Positions 23,049 to 35,601 of a stretch of DNA of 64,000 nt are shown piece by piece (the first letter of the stretch is position 1; each line of letters begins with the position of its first letter). The notes under the pieces are model-generated. The model saw nothing but the letters and a program-made list of their open reading frames with translations, had not been told where the DNA came from and searched no databases. A program made the position numbers and the translations under genes. The stretch comes from Endocalyx cinctus (Eukaryota > Ascomycota > Sordariomycetes > Amphisphaeriales > Apiosporaceae): NCBI GenBank assembly GCA_001600455.1, contig BCKC01000005.1, positions 3,596,001 through 3,660,000 on the forward strand. The letters run 5' to 3'.

Positions 23049-24385
23049 TTAACACTTGGTCAGATACATACCCACCAAGTCGGTCAAGTCTCCCTGCCGG
23101 CACTCGAGGCAAGTATCAGCGTACGGGGCCTCTGTGATCATGATACCGTTCCTCGCCCCGCTACCGGGGCACGCGAATTTGCCAAAACCGTGGTAGGTGC
23201 CGAAACTGAGGACTACGTTGTCGAGGGCCCACGAGATACGCGGCGCGTTATTGTACGTCGTGTTGGCGCCGCCGTAGTCTTCGAGCATGACGAAGGAGAC
23301 GACCCCGGTGCCGTTCAGCACGTATGGCTCCTGCGAGTTAGGCGACAGTGCGAACACTACTTCACATGTCTTGCCCACGTCCGTGTCTAAGAAGGTGAAG
23401 TCGAAAATCGTCGACGCGTTGGGCGATACTTGAATCGCACCATCCGGGTTGGGACCGTAGGCTTGATCCGGATTGCCCTTATCTGTCAATATGATGCTAT
23501 AAGGTACCACGGTAGTGCAACTCGTCGTCGAGGACGAAGAACTAGAGCTGAGTGTCGGAATCGAGGTTGTATTTATCGTCGTGGGAGCTGTGGTGGAGGA
23601 GGGTGTTGGTGTGGTATTCGTGCTTGAGGTAGGTGTGGAGGATGTGAGCATGGTAGGCGTCTGCGTAGTAGGGCCGGTCGTGAATGGAGATACCGAGATG
23701 ACACCTGGCGAAGTACTGGACGTTGTCGGTATAGAATTGGTCGCTGAAGGCGATGACGACTGAGAGGAAGAAGTAGTGAGCGGTGCAGGAGACGCGGATC
23801 CCGCCCCGGTGCCGGTACTTGTTCCAGAGCAGTCAGGCCGGCAACTGTCGGCTTGAAGGGTGACTACATCACAATCGCTGCTCGTAGGCATGAGGTAAAT
23901 GTTGACCTGGTCGCCGTTGCCGGTGGCGCACTCGTAGAAAGAGGACTGGCCGTTATAAGAGACCAAACCATCGCAGCCGATTGAAAAGCCGTGATCTGGT
24001 CCACGTCCCTGATCGCACTGGAGAACATATGTAGGAGCTACGATGAAAATAAATTTTCAGTATCAGTTACCGCGTATATGTCTGCGGATAAGCAATGCCA
24101 CAGATAAGACACAAGAAGGGTGGAAATATACGTACGAGTCCACCAACAACCTCTACCTTGCTGATCGGCGAACGCATCCCCAAACCACGTGAAGAGAGAA
24201 GGTGTCATAGTACTTCCTGCCCGGGCCTGACCGCTATCGATCTGTCCCACCGAACCATTAAAACCACCTGCACAGGTTACGTGAAATCCACAGCCTGCAT
24301 TTTGTCGCGGTATGATCTTCTCCAGATATGTACTCGCAGCTGCCATTTGAACGAGGCATATTGCTGTTAAGCCGAGGATCCGCAT
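23049..24385 (-). CDS. Secreted Ser/Thr-rich protein with But2-type C-terminal domain
   Basis: Two exons, 24385-24136 and 24037-23049, give 412 residues with a phase-1 intron. The start at 24385 gives a signal peptide (MRILGLTAICLVQMAAAS) followed by a K-I-I-P-R site. A Cys-containing N-terminal domain (GCGFHVTCAG...GCWW...VLQCDQG) is followed by a Ser/Thr/Pro-rich linker of about 100 residues, likely O-glycosylated. The C-terminal domain (IFDFTFLDTDVGKTCEVVF) resembles the But2 C-terminal family (PF09792) of fungal wall and secreted proteins. Function is unknown. Despite the family's original name, a ubiquitin-like-binding role is unlikely for a secreted protein. No GPI-type tail is seen. 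Confidence 0.75.
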
Positions 24386-24998
24386 CTCAGAACGAATTGT
24401 AGGTAGGGCAGACAAATGAAGAGACCGAGAGGTGAAAATGAAAAGCAGAAAAAGAGACGAAACTTCTAGAGAGACAAGCAGAAAATATATATCAAATGGT
24501 ACCAAAATCTCTTAGGCCAAGGTGACAAAAAGAAGCGAATGCAATATGCTAAAGGCTTAAGACGAAATAAACCAACAATGTAAACTTGAAAGATTAAAAG
24601 ACAAAAGAAAATGAGAAACTTTTTAAGCCAGCCCATGAAAATAGAAGTGCGTAATAAACGTCATCGTAGTAAACCGTGCCTTCGACTTGTAGCTCGCTCT
24701 TACTTAAGCCCGCGAGGATTTATTGAGTTATGGGGATACTGCAACCTGGCTAGCTAACCAGTATTTTGGGAGGTGGTGACAATAATCCGATAAAAATAAA
24801 CAGTTGTCGCCCTGGAGATTGCTCAACAAAGCAAGCAGAAGGCAGTACGAGAGTGTTTTATGGTACAAGGCTCGTTCGGCAAAGTAAAAAAGAGGACATA
24901 TGTATCACAATTGGCAAAGGCTGCGTGGAAAGTGAAAAAGCGGAGGGTCGTCATCAACTAGACAATAGCATCATGTCCAGTGCATGTGCATTATTTAT
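24386..24998. other. Intergenic DNA between But2 gene and NOG2
   Basis: It holds the But2-gene promoter and the 3' flank of NOG2. Only short frames are present and nothing is recognised. Confidence 0.5.
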
Positions 24999-27608
24999 TC
25001 ATCCGTTGGCGTCCTCCTCGCCCTGACTGGATTCGTCATCATCCACGTCGCTAAGCTCATCTAGGGGTATCATATCATCCTCGTCATCTTCACTCTCTTC
25101 TTCACCGTCTTCAACAGGAGCACCGTCGTCGGACTCTGAATCATCATCGCTGCTGAAACCTTCGAACTCTTCGTCGTCCTTGCCATCAGAAGCTTCTCCT
25201 TTTCCAGATTTCTTCGGTGTAGGTATTAAGCTCGGCGTTTCTACTTCGTTTTCATCCCTCTTCCGCTTTTTCGGCATTTCACCGAGTCTTCCTTCGCGGC
25301 CTTCCATGGCCTTGTCATCATCGCCTTCAGGATTTACAGGCGCCGGGGTGAACCACGGTATCTTACCGCGCATGAAGTCATTCAAGACCATTTTCGCTGC
25401 ACCGTCAACATCGGGTTCTCCTCCTTTGAGCAGTCCTTTGGGAACAAAGTCAGTAAAGTTTGCGGGGTCGTGTCACGAGGAAATACTTACTGCCGCCTTT
25501 TCTTGCTAGTTGTTCTAGGAAGTGGATGTGATCGGTCCAGCCTTTGAGATCATATGTTCTCTCGAGGTGATGGGTTTTAACTTTTTCCAGTAGCTTGGGG
25601 ATGTATTGTTCTGGGTTTTCCACCTTTTCTACCCTGACTACAGACTTCAAAATAATATCATAAGGGGTTTCATTCGCATTCGGAGGCGTGATACCAGGAC
25701 AGTCAATCAGATCTGGAATAAGTTAGGATCCAATTAATGAAAGTCCTGACAGGGAATAGTCCCGAGAACACGTAAGAATTCTGGGGTCAAGGGGCAGTTT
25801 TACTTACAAATCCTTTTCATCAAAGTAACGTACTGCCATACTTTCGTCTCTCCCGGTATTGGTGCCACATTGGAGACCTTTTTACCTCGTAGTGTATCTA
25901 GATGGCAACATGTTAGAGATATTTGTTCTTGGAAAGGAGAAAACGGAGAGAAACTAGACTTTAACTTACTTATAATAGACGATTTTCCCACATTCTGCAC
26001 ACGATAATAATGAGCAAATCACCCAGGGAAAATATTCTAAAACTGTCCAAGAATGCTACTTACAGGATACCCTACTAAACCTACGGAAATTTGTTTCCGA
26101 TCTTTATGTAAGGAAGAAAATTGTCGGAGGAGCTGGATCAAAGAGCCCTTGCCAAAAGGGTTCGTAAGACTCGAGTGAAATGCGAGAGTAGGTACTTCCT
26201 TCGACAAATGTCGAACCCAGGCCGCCTTTTCGAGAATGTTAGCATATTCCCTTACGTATTAAAAGCAACGAAACGAAACTGAATATATATATATTGATGA
26301 ATGAAATGTATGAATCAAAACTAAGAAATCTACCACGGGCCATTCTCAGAAAGAACAGAGATAGATTTCAACTCAATATGAAACACGGCAAAACTAACGA
26401 CAAAGCCCCAAGACGGGACCGAGTCCTGATCCCACATCCGAGGACATGGGATCAGTAAGTTTGAAATTTAATCTCCCAATCCTGTAACAGATATCTTCCA
26501 AAAAAGGGGCCAACTAGGCGGGAAGTATCCTGACTTGAAGTATTGGGATATACGGACGCAAGAAAACTAAGGTAGGTAGGGAGATAACTCACTGCATTGC
26601 TAGTCGGGACAAGGTCTGTCTTATTTAAAAGGAAAATCAGATGTTTGTGGGGTGCCTCTTCCCGAAGGTACTTTTCGACACCGTAACACCTGGTGCCAAG
26701 TGGATCGCGCGCGTCCAAAACATGGAGGACAACGTCGCTAGAGTCAATGACTTTGTAAAATTCGTTGTAAATCCGCTTACTATCATTTGGACAAGTCAGC
26801 TGAGCCCAGGGAAAGTGGGAAAATGAGCAAGATCAACTTACCTTTGACCTTTACTGAATATAGGTTCGACAGCCTTAATATCGGCATCTAATTCAGTTCC
26901 GCCCAGTTCGTCAATCTCTTGGCCCGAAGTACCGCTTAACAGCTTGGCCTGTTCTAATCGATCCTTGTAAGACCCAAAGCTCTTCTCGGTGTCATCTGCC
27001 AAATCGGTCAAGTTCCCAACATCAAGCTTCACACGTTTTCTCTGAGATTTGGGACCAAAGACTGAGGCAAACGGCGAGGTTTCTATCGTCATTTTGGCCT
27101 TGTGCTGTTTTAAACCATTCGTATCCGAACCGTCCTTGATCAAAGTCATGGGTAACTTGTTCGTTTTTAATAATACTTGGTAAGGGTCTTTTTCTTTCTC
27201 GGCCACGGCATCGCGGAAAGCACTTAAGCTATCTTGGGATATAACACGGGTATTGGTAAACCATCTCCGGTTCGGTTCAATCCTAGCCGGACCAGCCTCT
27301 CGAGATTGATATGCAGCAGCTTGTGTAATTTTACCCTCAGCGTTTCGTTGCGGATCGCCACCTTTTCGCATGTTCAGGGTTTTTATCTTCTTCGCTGAGC
27401 TAAGGGAACATGATAATCAGTCAATTACCCTTCCATCTGATTCTTGGACGAGCAGTAATGTCCCATAAACAGCGAAGCTGTCTAGTATAGATTGAATATG
27501 GAATATGCAAGCTCACCGGTAGAAGTTCTCCCCCTTCACTTTGGCAATGCCGGTGCTCGCCTTACCCTCACGGGCAAGGCGAGATCTTTCCTTCTTCCCA
27601 GTTCCCAT
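24999..27608 (-). CDS. NOG2: Nucleolar GTP-binding protein 2 (60S assembly GTPase)
   Basis: Eight exons on the minus strand: 27608-27517, 27399-26842, 26779-26593, 26225-26064, 25994-25970, 25897-25808, 25712-25491 and 25435-24999, giving 590 residues with all phases closing. The order of GTPase motifs is circularly permuted: N-K-T-D (G4) precedes GYPNVGKSS (G1), the PIPGETK switch and D-C-P-G (G3). This is diagnostic of the YlqF/NOG2 type. The basic N-terminus ([15 protein letters not shown]) and the very acidic C-terminus with K-K-R-K-R fit nucleolar NOG2. It binds late nucleolar and nuclear pre-60S particles and blocks premature export-factor loading. Exon 5 has only 25 nt and carries most of the P-loop. 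Intron 3 (about 367 nt) is long for this genome. Confidence 0.95.
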
Positions 27609-28179
27609 GGTATATTGTATATAATACAATTTGAAGGGGAGAAAGGAAAGAGGAAAAAAAAGAAAACACGGAGGTCGGTTATATCTGGGAAGAAAACAGA
27701 GAGAAAAGCAGTGGGGTCTGTTTCATTGGAACTTTTTTTTTTTTTCTTAAAGCTTTTTTTTTTTTTTTTTTATGGATCCTTGTAAACTGCAAGGGATTTG
27801 CTACGACTCACCGCCTCATTGAATTCTCGAATGTGCGATATGTGGCTCATTGCAGATAAGATAAGAAAAAACAGGTTAGTTACATAATCGAATAGTGGCT
27901 GAAATGTGAAGAAATTCAATTGAAACTTTCAAGCCTAAGTGAAAATGAAGCAGTAATCGCAGCAAATCTTGAAAGACGACCGCAAGCTGTCCGTCTATTG
28001 TCGACAGCATCGTCCATATACCGGAACCAATATGAATTGAGATATATAAGAGTTTAATAACTTCTTTCGAAATTATTTTCTGCATTGACTTCAGTCTGCA
28101 GAAGGTCAAACCTTAAGAGTTAAACCTCGGCGTCAGGAAGAAAACGGGAAGAAACAAGAAAAAAAAAAAAAAAGGAAAA
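27609..28179. other. Divergent promoter region NOG2 / mS26
   Basis: Shared upstream region of two divergent genes for cytosolic and mitochondrial ribosome assembly. It contains T-runs at about 27732-27745 and 27757-27771 and an A-run (about 28160-28174) immediately before the mS26 start. Such poly(dA:dT) tracts usually keep nucleosomes off housekeeping promoters. Confidence 0.5.
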
Positions 28180-29145
28180 ATGCCACCCCTACTCCCCCGA
28201 TCGAAGCTCGTCTCGCGAGCGAGGATAACATCCCCGTCGACATCAGCTCTCTCCCGAGCCCTCTTCAGCAGCACCCCCGCTCCATCATCATCGCCCTTCC
28301 AACGAGTCCCGCCCGAATCCCCCTCCTACATCAACGTGCCCCAACCGCCCCAGGGTCAAGAGATCGAGAAGATGCGCGAGCTCAAGCCCGTCAAGGGTTT
28401 CCTGCCCGTCCCGCGCGAGATCTTCCGCAAGAAGGACGGCCACGTCAAGATAACGGACGAATGGATCGCGAAATCGGCGCCGCGGCCGACGCGCGAGAGG
28501 AAGATCGTCCAAGGCTCGCCGGACGCGCCGCTCCGGCTCTGGAAGCAGCAGATGGCCGAGACCCGCCGCGGCAACCTGCGCGAGGGCGTGACGTCGCTGC
28601 ACGCGCGCAAGGTCGAGACGGACGGGATCCGCAACCGGCGGCAGAAGCGGAAGCTCGCGGCGAACCGGGCCGCCGCCATGGCGCCCGAGCCCGAGGACGA
28701 GCGGCTCACGCGCTCGACCGTCAACGCGGGAACGCTGCGGACCGCCGTCGAAGCGGATCCGGAGCGGTTCGCGCAGGCCCTGGCCTCGCGGGAGCGCACG
28801 ACGGCCATCCTCGAGGCCAAGAGCGAGGCCCGTCGGGACGCGATTCAGGAGCTGTACATAAACGCTTCCACCTTCATCGTGAACGAGGCCGAGCTCGAGG
28901 CCTGCATCGAGAAGGAATTCTTCGACGGGTATTGGGAAACTATGGGCAAATCGTCGGCCGGCTTGGCGATACGAAACATTTGGGACGCACAGGGTCAACC
29001 CGACAACGTGCGCGACATGCTCAACAACATCGTCGGCACAAGCTCCAACCTCATCCGCAGCCACGAAAGTGACAAGAATCGCACTGACAAGAAACAGAAG
29101 ATTATCGCCGAGGAGCTCACTGGCGGAAAGATGGATGGATTGTGA
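28180..29145 (+). CDS. Mitochondrial small-subunit ribosomal protein mS26 (PET123-like)
   Basis: Intronless, 321 residues. The N-terminus is rich in Arg and Ser/Thr without acidic residues until about residue 45, a typical mitochondrial targeting peptide. Then comes Y-I-N-V-P-Q-P-P-Q and K-G-F-L-P-V-P-R-E-I-F, the conserved block of fungal mS26/Pet123 proteins. A long charged, helical region with many Arg and Lys (E-T-R-R-G-N-L to R-R-Q-K-R-K) follows, as expected for rRNA contact. The product should be part of the mitochondrial small ribosomal subunit and needed for respiration. Strong GC3 bias explains long mirror-frame ORFs on both strands here. The family call rests on a few blocks and the targeting peptide; another fungal mitoribosomal protein is possible. 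Confidence 0.65.
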   Translation: MPPLLPRSKLVSRARITSPSTSALSRALFSSTPAPSSSPFQRVPPESPSYINVPQPPQGQEIEKMRELKPVKGFLPVPREIFRKKDGHVKITDEWIAKSAPRPTRERKIVQGSPDAPLRLWKQQMAETRRGNLREGVTSLHARKVETDGIRNRRQKRKLAANRAAAMAPEPEDERLTRSTVNAGTLRTAVEADPERFAQALASRERTTAILEAKSEARRDAIQELYINASTFIVNEAELEACIEKEFFDGYWETMGKSSAGLAIRNIWDAQGQPDNVRDMLNNIVGTSSNLIRSHESDKNRTDKKQKIIAEELTGGKMDGL

Positions 29146-29672
29146 CCGCAACTTAAGTTATCCCTATATCCCCGAAAACCAGCCCCTTCGATCTGTATTT
29201 ATTCCGTAGAAGGAGGGGAAGTGTATGGTCACAGACATATGTTGCGTTCATATACCTACGGAGAGTAGCCCAACATCCTTGTATCTATCTACCATGTCTA
29301 AATATAATATATAGCACGTAAAAGAAAGTTCAATCTTCATTTTATATTTTTTATTGGAACTCTACATTGACGTGAAGACTATATTACAAAACAAAAGAAA
29401 CCGAAAATTCGGTGGCCAGAACGCCCAAATACCTCCACTGTATGTATAAATTCCAAATAAGGACCAAAACCGGTCCTACTTTCTTATGCCCGAAGTGGTG
29501 TGACGATATGGCAATCACAAGCCCTGGGTTATGCAAAGATATGTATGTATATATATATGATTTACCCTTTAAAATGAGAAAGTCGTAGTTTAGTAAATAA
29601 AATATCATGTCCCAAATAAGGAGAAAATTGCAATGACAACTATTTGTATGCTCTCTACTCATACTTTATGCT
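29146..29672. other. Convergent 3' region mS26 / ABC transporter
   Basis: AT-rich DNA between two convergent genes. No gene is seen; it presumably holds both 3' UTRs. Confidence 0.5.
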
Positions 29673-32600
29673 CTACCGCTTCTCCACGAGTAAAATGTGC
29701 ATGGCACCGTAGGCCAGAACCACGAAAACGGCAGCAAAGATGCCTAGGTTCAGAATGTCATTCCACTTCGCCAGGTTATTAAACCCGAAGGAACTCAGGA
29801 TAGTAGCGCCCGGCACGGTAATATCGAGACCGTACTTCTTGTCGACAAGGGTGAGCTTGACAACTTCATTAACAATGAGGGCTTCAAAGCCGTAGTGGAA
29901 GATGGAGAGGGATTGAAGCCATAGCGCTGCGGATGGAATCTTGTCGTGGTTGAGTAAGAGACCGGCAAAAAGCAGCGAAAATAGCATCACCAAACTGCCG
30001 ATGAGGTTCGCTACGCTTCCATCCTTGCACACAATACCAATGAACAAGCAAATTGCGGCAGCCGCCAGGTTGAATAGCACCAAGATCAGCATAAAGGTAA
30101 AGAAATGAGGCCCGTCCGGGATCAGACCTGTCATCGGATAGATAATGGCTCCCATTAGGATAGGCGGGATAATTCTCAGAGGCACGATATCGAATACTAC
30201 CTTGGCGACAAAGTAGGTGATAGGTGCGTAGTAACCATTAGCTCGCTCACGAACGAACAGGAGACGCTCGGAAGCGAACACGTTTAAACTTGTCAGCGTG
30301 CTGAATCCAAACAAGGCAAGAAGGAAGAAGAACAAGCCGAGACGGTTCTGGAACCCCGGAATATCATCGGTTAGTCCATAGAATAGATAACCAGATAGGA
30401 CCGCGAGAACAATGGCAATAGCGTAATGAGTCAGCATGAGCAGGGGGTTTCGGTAGAGGTTCTTAGCAGTTCGCTGAGATAGAATGATGAACTGCCTCAA
30501 ATAACCGACGCGAGCGTAACCACGGCCAATAGCACTTCCATGGCCATTCACGTCGCCGTCGGCATAACCATTCTGACCATTCGCATTCTGTGCAGCTGAC
30601 ATGGACTGTTCTATCTCGTTGTGGATATTAGCAGCAATGTCGGATTCTGCGTATGCTTGAACGAGGGTGTCCAGACTGGTGCCTGCCGACGGCGGAAGAT
30701 CATGAACATCGTCGATTTGGATCCGAGGAGGGGCGGAGCTCACAGGTTGCCTGTGTAGCTTAAAGCCTTGTCCGTCTTCGTCAATATCCGAGGATGCAGC
30801 CGTGTCCGCGGTGTTCTTCCTCCTCGTGAAGAGTTCTCGTTCTTGCCTGGTCCTGACCGAGTCCTTTCGCTTTTGTCTCGGTCGGCTGGAAGATGGCTCG
30901 GCCGAGCTGTCTTCTGCCGCACTGTTCACAGATATGCTTGCGACCGATTTGATAGCTTTCGTACTGCTCGGTCCAATACTAGCTTCGTCGGTGGCGATCG
31001 ATCCGTCGTCAAAAATACTCGAGGAACTCGCATGCATTGTGAGATCAACCAGATAATCGGCAATGTTGAAACCAGGCGGACAGGCGTAACCAACTTGGTC
31101 AAAATAATCTTGACACTGCGCAAATGGTCCAGAATATACCGTTTTCCCTTGAGCAAGAAGAATCAATCGATCAAACAATGCGACAATGTTGGAACGCGGT
31201 TGATGAATCGTGAAAATAACAGTTCGCTTGTACGTCTTAGCCAGTGTAACTAAACACTCGATGACGTTGAAGGCGTTGAAGGCATCTAGACCGCTAGTAG
31301 GCTCATCGAGGAACAGGATTGATGGACTGGTAACAAGTTCGCAGGCGATACCAACACGTCTCTTCTCGCCGCCTGAAATACCCCTACCTTTACCTTCCTC
31401 AGATCCGATTAGAGAGTCGCGGATATGATAAATACCAAGCTGCTTCTCGACTTCAACGACTCTTTGCTCTTTAGCTGCTCGCCCCATCTGGCGAGGTAGT
31501 CGGAGGAGGGCGCTTGTTAAGATAGTCTCGTGCACTGTGAGGGTTGGTAGCATCGTATCTTCTTGATCAACAAAGCCGATGACACTTTTAAACTCTGCAT
31601 CAGTTACCTTTTCGCCGTTTACAAAGAAATCGCCACTGACCTGGCCACGTTTGTTCTTGCGGGCCAGGATATCCAAAAAGCTAGTCTTTCCAGCACCCGA
31701 CGCACCCATAATAGCCGTGATCTCTCCGGGGTGGGCAATGCCCTTGATTCCATTCAGGATCACCTTCCCGTTCAAACCGTACGAGACATTTTCGAACTGG
31801 AGAGTAGCGGGTTTGTGGTCCGTCATCAGTTTCAGGGCTTCGTCGTCGGAATCATCCAGCTGGATCGGGCCGTATTTGTACTGGCGGTGAGATAAATACC
31901 ACGTCAACAGAATAATGGCGACCAGGAATAAGGAGCAGCCAGCGATGACCCCGGCAATCAAGGGGGTGTTGATCTTCTTGATAGGTCTTTCGTATCCCGG
32001 AACCTCGGTATGGTAGAGACATTCTCCAGAGCGGCAAGTCAACTGAATACTTTCATCGCCAAAAATACTCTGAACCATCCAATCCAAAGACGGCTCCTTG
32101 AATTTACAGTTGTTGATACCTCCGTTCTGTTGCTTGCACTCGAAAGTAGCAGGACCCTCCACGGATTCCTTGAGAAAGTCGGTCAAATCAATAGAGCCGT
32201 CGGCACCACATAGCATGCGGTCCGTGATACAATTACACTCGACATCGGGACATTTATAAAAGGTCTTGTTTTGATCCGAAGTGAAATCGGCGCTCGATTC
32301 GCAGTTCTCCAGATGGCAGTAAAAAGATTCGGTGCGGTCGATCCAGACTAATGAGGGAAGAACATGTCAGTTTTATAACTCCTGGAGCTAAGACCGATAT
32401 ACTTGAATGGAACAAACTCACATTGAAAATCGCAGACGGCAGACTCTTTATCGCAGGTGAATGTGGCCTGGGGAATCTTCCCCTGAAGCATGGATAGGAT
32501 TTTCTCGTTCGTAACATCGCACATTTGGTGGTTATTCTTTACAACTTCGCCGTTTTGATAGCAAACTCCATCTTTTCCCGTCTCCATCAAAGCGTCGCAG

Positions 32601-33097
32601 GCGCTGTTCTCGGTACAAACATTGCAGTTGATTCCAGCCCAACCGGCATCGCATTCGCAGGTATCGCCTGATCTTATCGGTCGATCTCTACCTCGGGAAA
32701 GGGAACCGCAAGCTACAATCGGGTCAGTTACCGCAGGATGAAACGGGGAATATTTGGGGGGTATATCTGACTTGGTTCTAAACAGTCATCTCCTCCAAAA
32801 CCGGGTGGACAGTCGCATTTTCCATTATATTCATTACAACCGGCGAACTGGCCGCATTCATACGCGGGGAGGAGACAGTTGAAACTATTAACAGGAGCAT
32901 CGTCAGCGTACAGACTCGATTTGATGCTACTTCTCTCAAAAAAAGACCAACCATGGTGGGCAATCCCCCGGTCGCTCGCCGTATAATTCAAGCTCAGCCC
33001 GTAAAAGATCGGCTTGGGTGTAGTTTTTCTGGGCGGTGACGAGGCATGGTAAAGAAAGCGCTGCAAAGAGAAGGGAGCGCAAAGGTGATGGCGCCAT
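29673..33097 (-). CDS. ABCG-type transporter with EGF-like ectodomain (ADP1-like)
   Basis: Four exons on the minus strand: 33097-32952, 32884-32772, 32712-32422 and 32347-29673, giving 1074 residues (yeast ADP1 is about 1050). The start at 33097 gives a signal peptide ([20 protein letters not shown]). A Cys-rich ectodomain with EGF-like repeats follows ([32 protein letters not shown]), then one membrane segment (residues about 310-335). The nucleotide-binding domain has Walker [10 protein letters not shown], signature ISGGEKRR and Walker [14 protein letters not shown] Ser-rich and acidic linker leads to a C-terminal six-helix domain. It is a half-size ABCG transporter; substrates of this subfamily are not established. 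Two introns use weak donors (GTTGGT, GTCAGA), but the joins restore conserved Cys residues. Confidence 0.92.
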
Positions 33098-35073
33098 ATC
33101 GTCGAGGTAGGTTTGGATTGGAAGAGTGGTCGGATCGATTCGTGAGAGACAAACAACCGATGGTCGACTCAAAAACTCAAGATAGACTTGAAATGGTACC
33201 TTAAGCTAGGCATATGTAACTAAAATACTGTAGACATGCAGGAAAGATAAGACAGTTCAATTACTAGTTGCCTAGAACAGAACTAAACGCCACTTGGAAT
33301 AGATGACGTGGAGTAAAATGGCAACCTTCACTTCTATTCCGGTTCTTGAAAAGAAGATTGATATTAGAAAAAGAAATAGACGAAATAGAATAACAAGTCA
33401 AGAATCAAACTACGGATCAGATGGAATGATAATAATAGAAATTAAGGAAGGTAGAAAACGGATGAGAGAATGATGGCGAGGTACCGTAATGTCACATACA
33501 GTAATGTATCTAGGTACTGTGTAGTATACTTAAATACGGAGTAGATGGTGCGGTAATTGGAACGAAGCTCGGTTGGATTTCACCCCCAAAACCCAATGAG
33601 CTAATGTACTAAGAAGAAGCTATAATACTTGTTATAGTTAGCTTAATAGGTCGTATATGTAGGTACCTACGTACGTGCGTAAGTTCTAAAATAGAGGGGG
33701 CCACGCGCTGAAGACAGCTAAAATTGAACCAATGAACAATGGTCATTTGAACGTTGGCGTATGCGCAGGTGACAACTTTCTTACCCTTCTTCTCTCCACA
33801 GCCCCGTCGGTTGCTAGGAGATGAGTATCGGAACTATAAAAATTCCAGGTCCGGGCATTGTACGACACTTTAAATGCATATAACGGTATATATACATATG
33901 ATTCTTACCTAGCTGTCTTTAATTAAGACCTCGGTATCTTACATCTTAAAAGATAATGGAATCATTTGAACACGATACTGGCGGATTGGCTGACTGGCTG
34001 ATTATTCATAGTAGTGTCCGATTAGATAACGGCAATGTCTCGGCCCGTAGACTCCACCGATGGAAAATGAATAGTGGAAATTGTAGAGTATACACAGGAG
34101 GTCTCTATACACAGTAGTTGATTGAATCCATCATTGATACTCCGTAATGACCGTACAATTAAATAAATAGTCGTCAACATGGTAACAGCAACCAACCACT
34201 TAGCAGCCTTTTGTCAACTTCTGCGTCCGATGGTTGAATGAGAGAAGAAAATAACATTTTCGGTAACTAAGCCAAATGACCAAGCCAGAGCTTCAATCAA
34301 CTCGGCCTATTCTAATGTAGAACAAAAGAAAAGATCTACATACAGAACATCTCATTATATTTTAATGAAACCCCTCCGATGTTGCTTATTAACCGGCCTC
34401 AATAACTATTATTAATTATAAACTGCCTGGATGCCTTACCCGAAGACATGGCCTCTTGGCAATACGGCGAAGCTCTTGGTTCTTCACTACCAAATGCCCC
34501 GGTATGGCGATGACGCAGTAAATCACTGGTAGCCAAGTCCGAGTCAAGTTGGCGCAGCACAAGGCAGTAAATTAGAAGGAGGATTGTAGGCACATGACGG
34601 CAGAACAGTAGTATTTCCCGGGCGCTATACTACTCCAACGTCGTATAGAATTCATCAATCATCCTATCCCTATGCTAGTAGCATCCAGGCTGCAAAGCCT
34701 CCTAGAGAAATTTACCAATCCTTGTTTTAAGAATTGAATATTTGATTATAAAACTAATGAAATATGCCACATCCGACTAAAAGGTATAGAAATCCTAGGC
34801 TTAGTGATGTATGCCTAGACAAGTGGTCCTAGGTCTTTTTGTAGTTACTGACAAACAATTATGTCGTAAACATGTTATATGATACGAATATGATATTGTT
34901 AAATCTAGGTATATAATGTAACACGATCCCCCATAAGTTGCCTTGGCTCATATCTATAATCTGTGTATAGAAAGTATACAAATCATCTTATCCTCCTCAT
35001 ACACGCATAACAACACAGCCTACCATTCACACTCGAACCAGATATCTTATTATTCGACACAATCACATCAAAA
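33098..35073. other. AT-rich gene-free DNA
   Basis: About 2 kb between divergent genes with no coding signal. It contains dense short palindromes such as GTAGGTACCTACGTACGT near 33658-33676 and many stop codons in all frames. Confidence 0.5.
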
Positions 35074-35601
35074 ATGGGTTCTTACGATGGCGTCTGGCGC
35101 AAGCGCCAACTACTACCCGGCTGGATCATCCAAACCATCCTCGCGCTCGTCTATATCGCATTCATCAGCTACCTCCTCTACAACCCTTCGAGACTAAGCT
35201 CGTATACGTCCGATCGGTTGAGTCGGGAAGAGTTCTACACGGCCTTCAACGTCATCGGCGGCATCCTTCTAGCCAGCGCGATTCTTACCTTCCTCCTCAA
35301 CGTCGCCGAGATGGTTCTTCACTGCTGCGGGCGCCTGCATCCCGTATTCCAGCTCTCCTCGTCCTGCGTCAAAACCTTGGTGTGGGGCGTCTGGTTTCTC
35401 CTGACTTTAATCGCCGCCGCCGCCGGTACCTTCAGCCCCGTCGACTTTTTTATTACCCTCGTCATGGCCGTCTTCAGCATCCTTCAGCTCGTGTTCGGCG
35501 CTAAAGCCGTTCACCTTATGCGCAAGGGCCTCTTGCCTGGCCAGAAGCGCAACCACGTCGAAATGGGCCGCGCAGATCTGCCACCGCAGTACGAAAACTA
35601 G
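35074..35601 (+). CDS. Small four-helix membrane protein with C-terminal PPxY
   Basis: Intronless, 175 residues, with the start in the context CAAAAATGGG. Hydrophobic segments lie at about residues 17-37, 62-85, 104-124 and 128-147, giving a four-pass protein with cytosolic tails and a MARVEL-like layout. The C-terminus ends in L-P-P-Q-Y-E-N, a PPxY motif of the sort bound by WW domains of Rsp5/Nedd4 ubiquitin ligases or their adaptors. No family is recognised with confidence. A role in the plasma membrane or endosomes, with ubiquitin-dependent turnover, is a reasonable inference but unproven. Confidence 0.75.
   Translation: MGSYDGVWRKRQLLPGWIIQTILALVYIAFISYLLYNPSRLSSYTSDRLSREEFYTAFNVIGGILLASAILTFLLNVAEMVLHCCGRLHPVFQLSSSCVKTLVWGVWFLLTLIAAAAGTFSPVDFFITLVMAVFSILQLVFGAKAVHLMRKGLLPGQKRNHVEMGRADLPPQYEN

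Noticed and set aside
28288..29151. 287-codon minus-strand ORF opposite the mS26 gene
   Set aside because: Produced by strong GC3 bias; the plus strand has a targeting peptide and conserved blocks.
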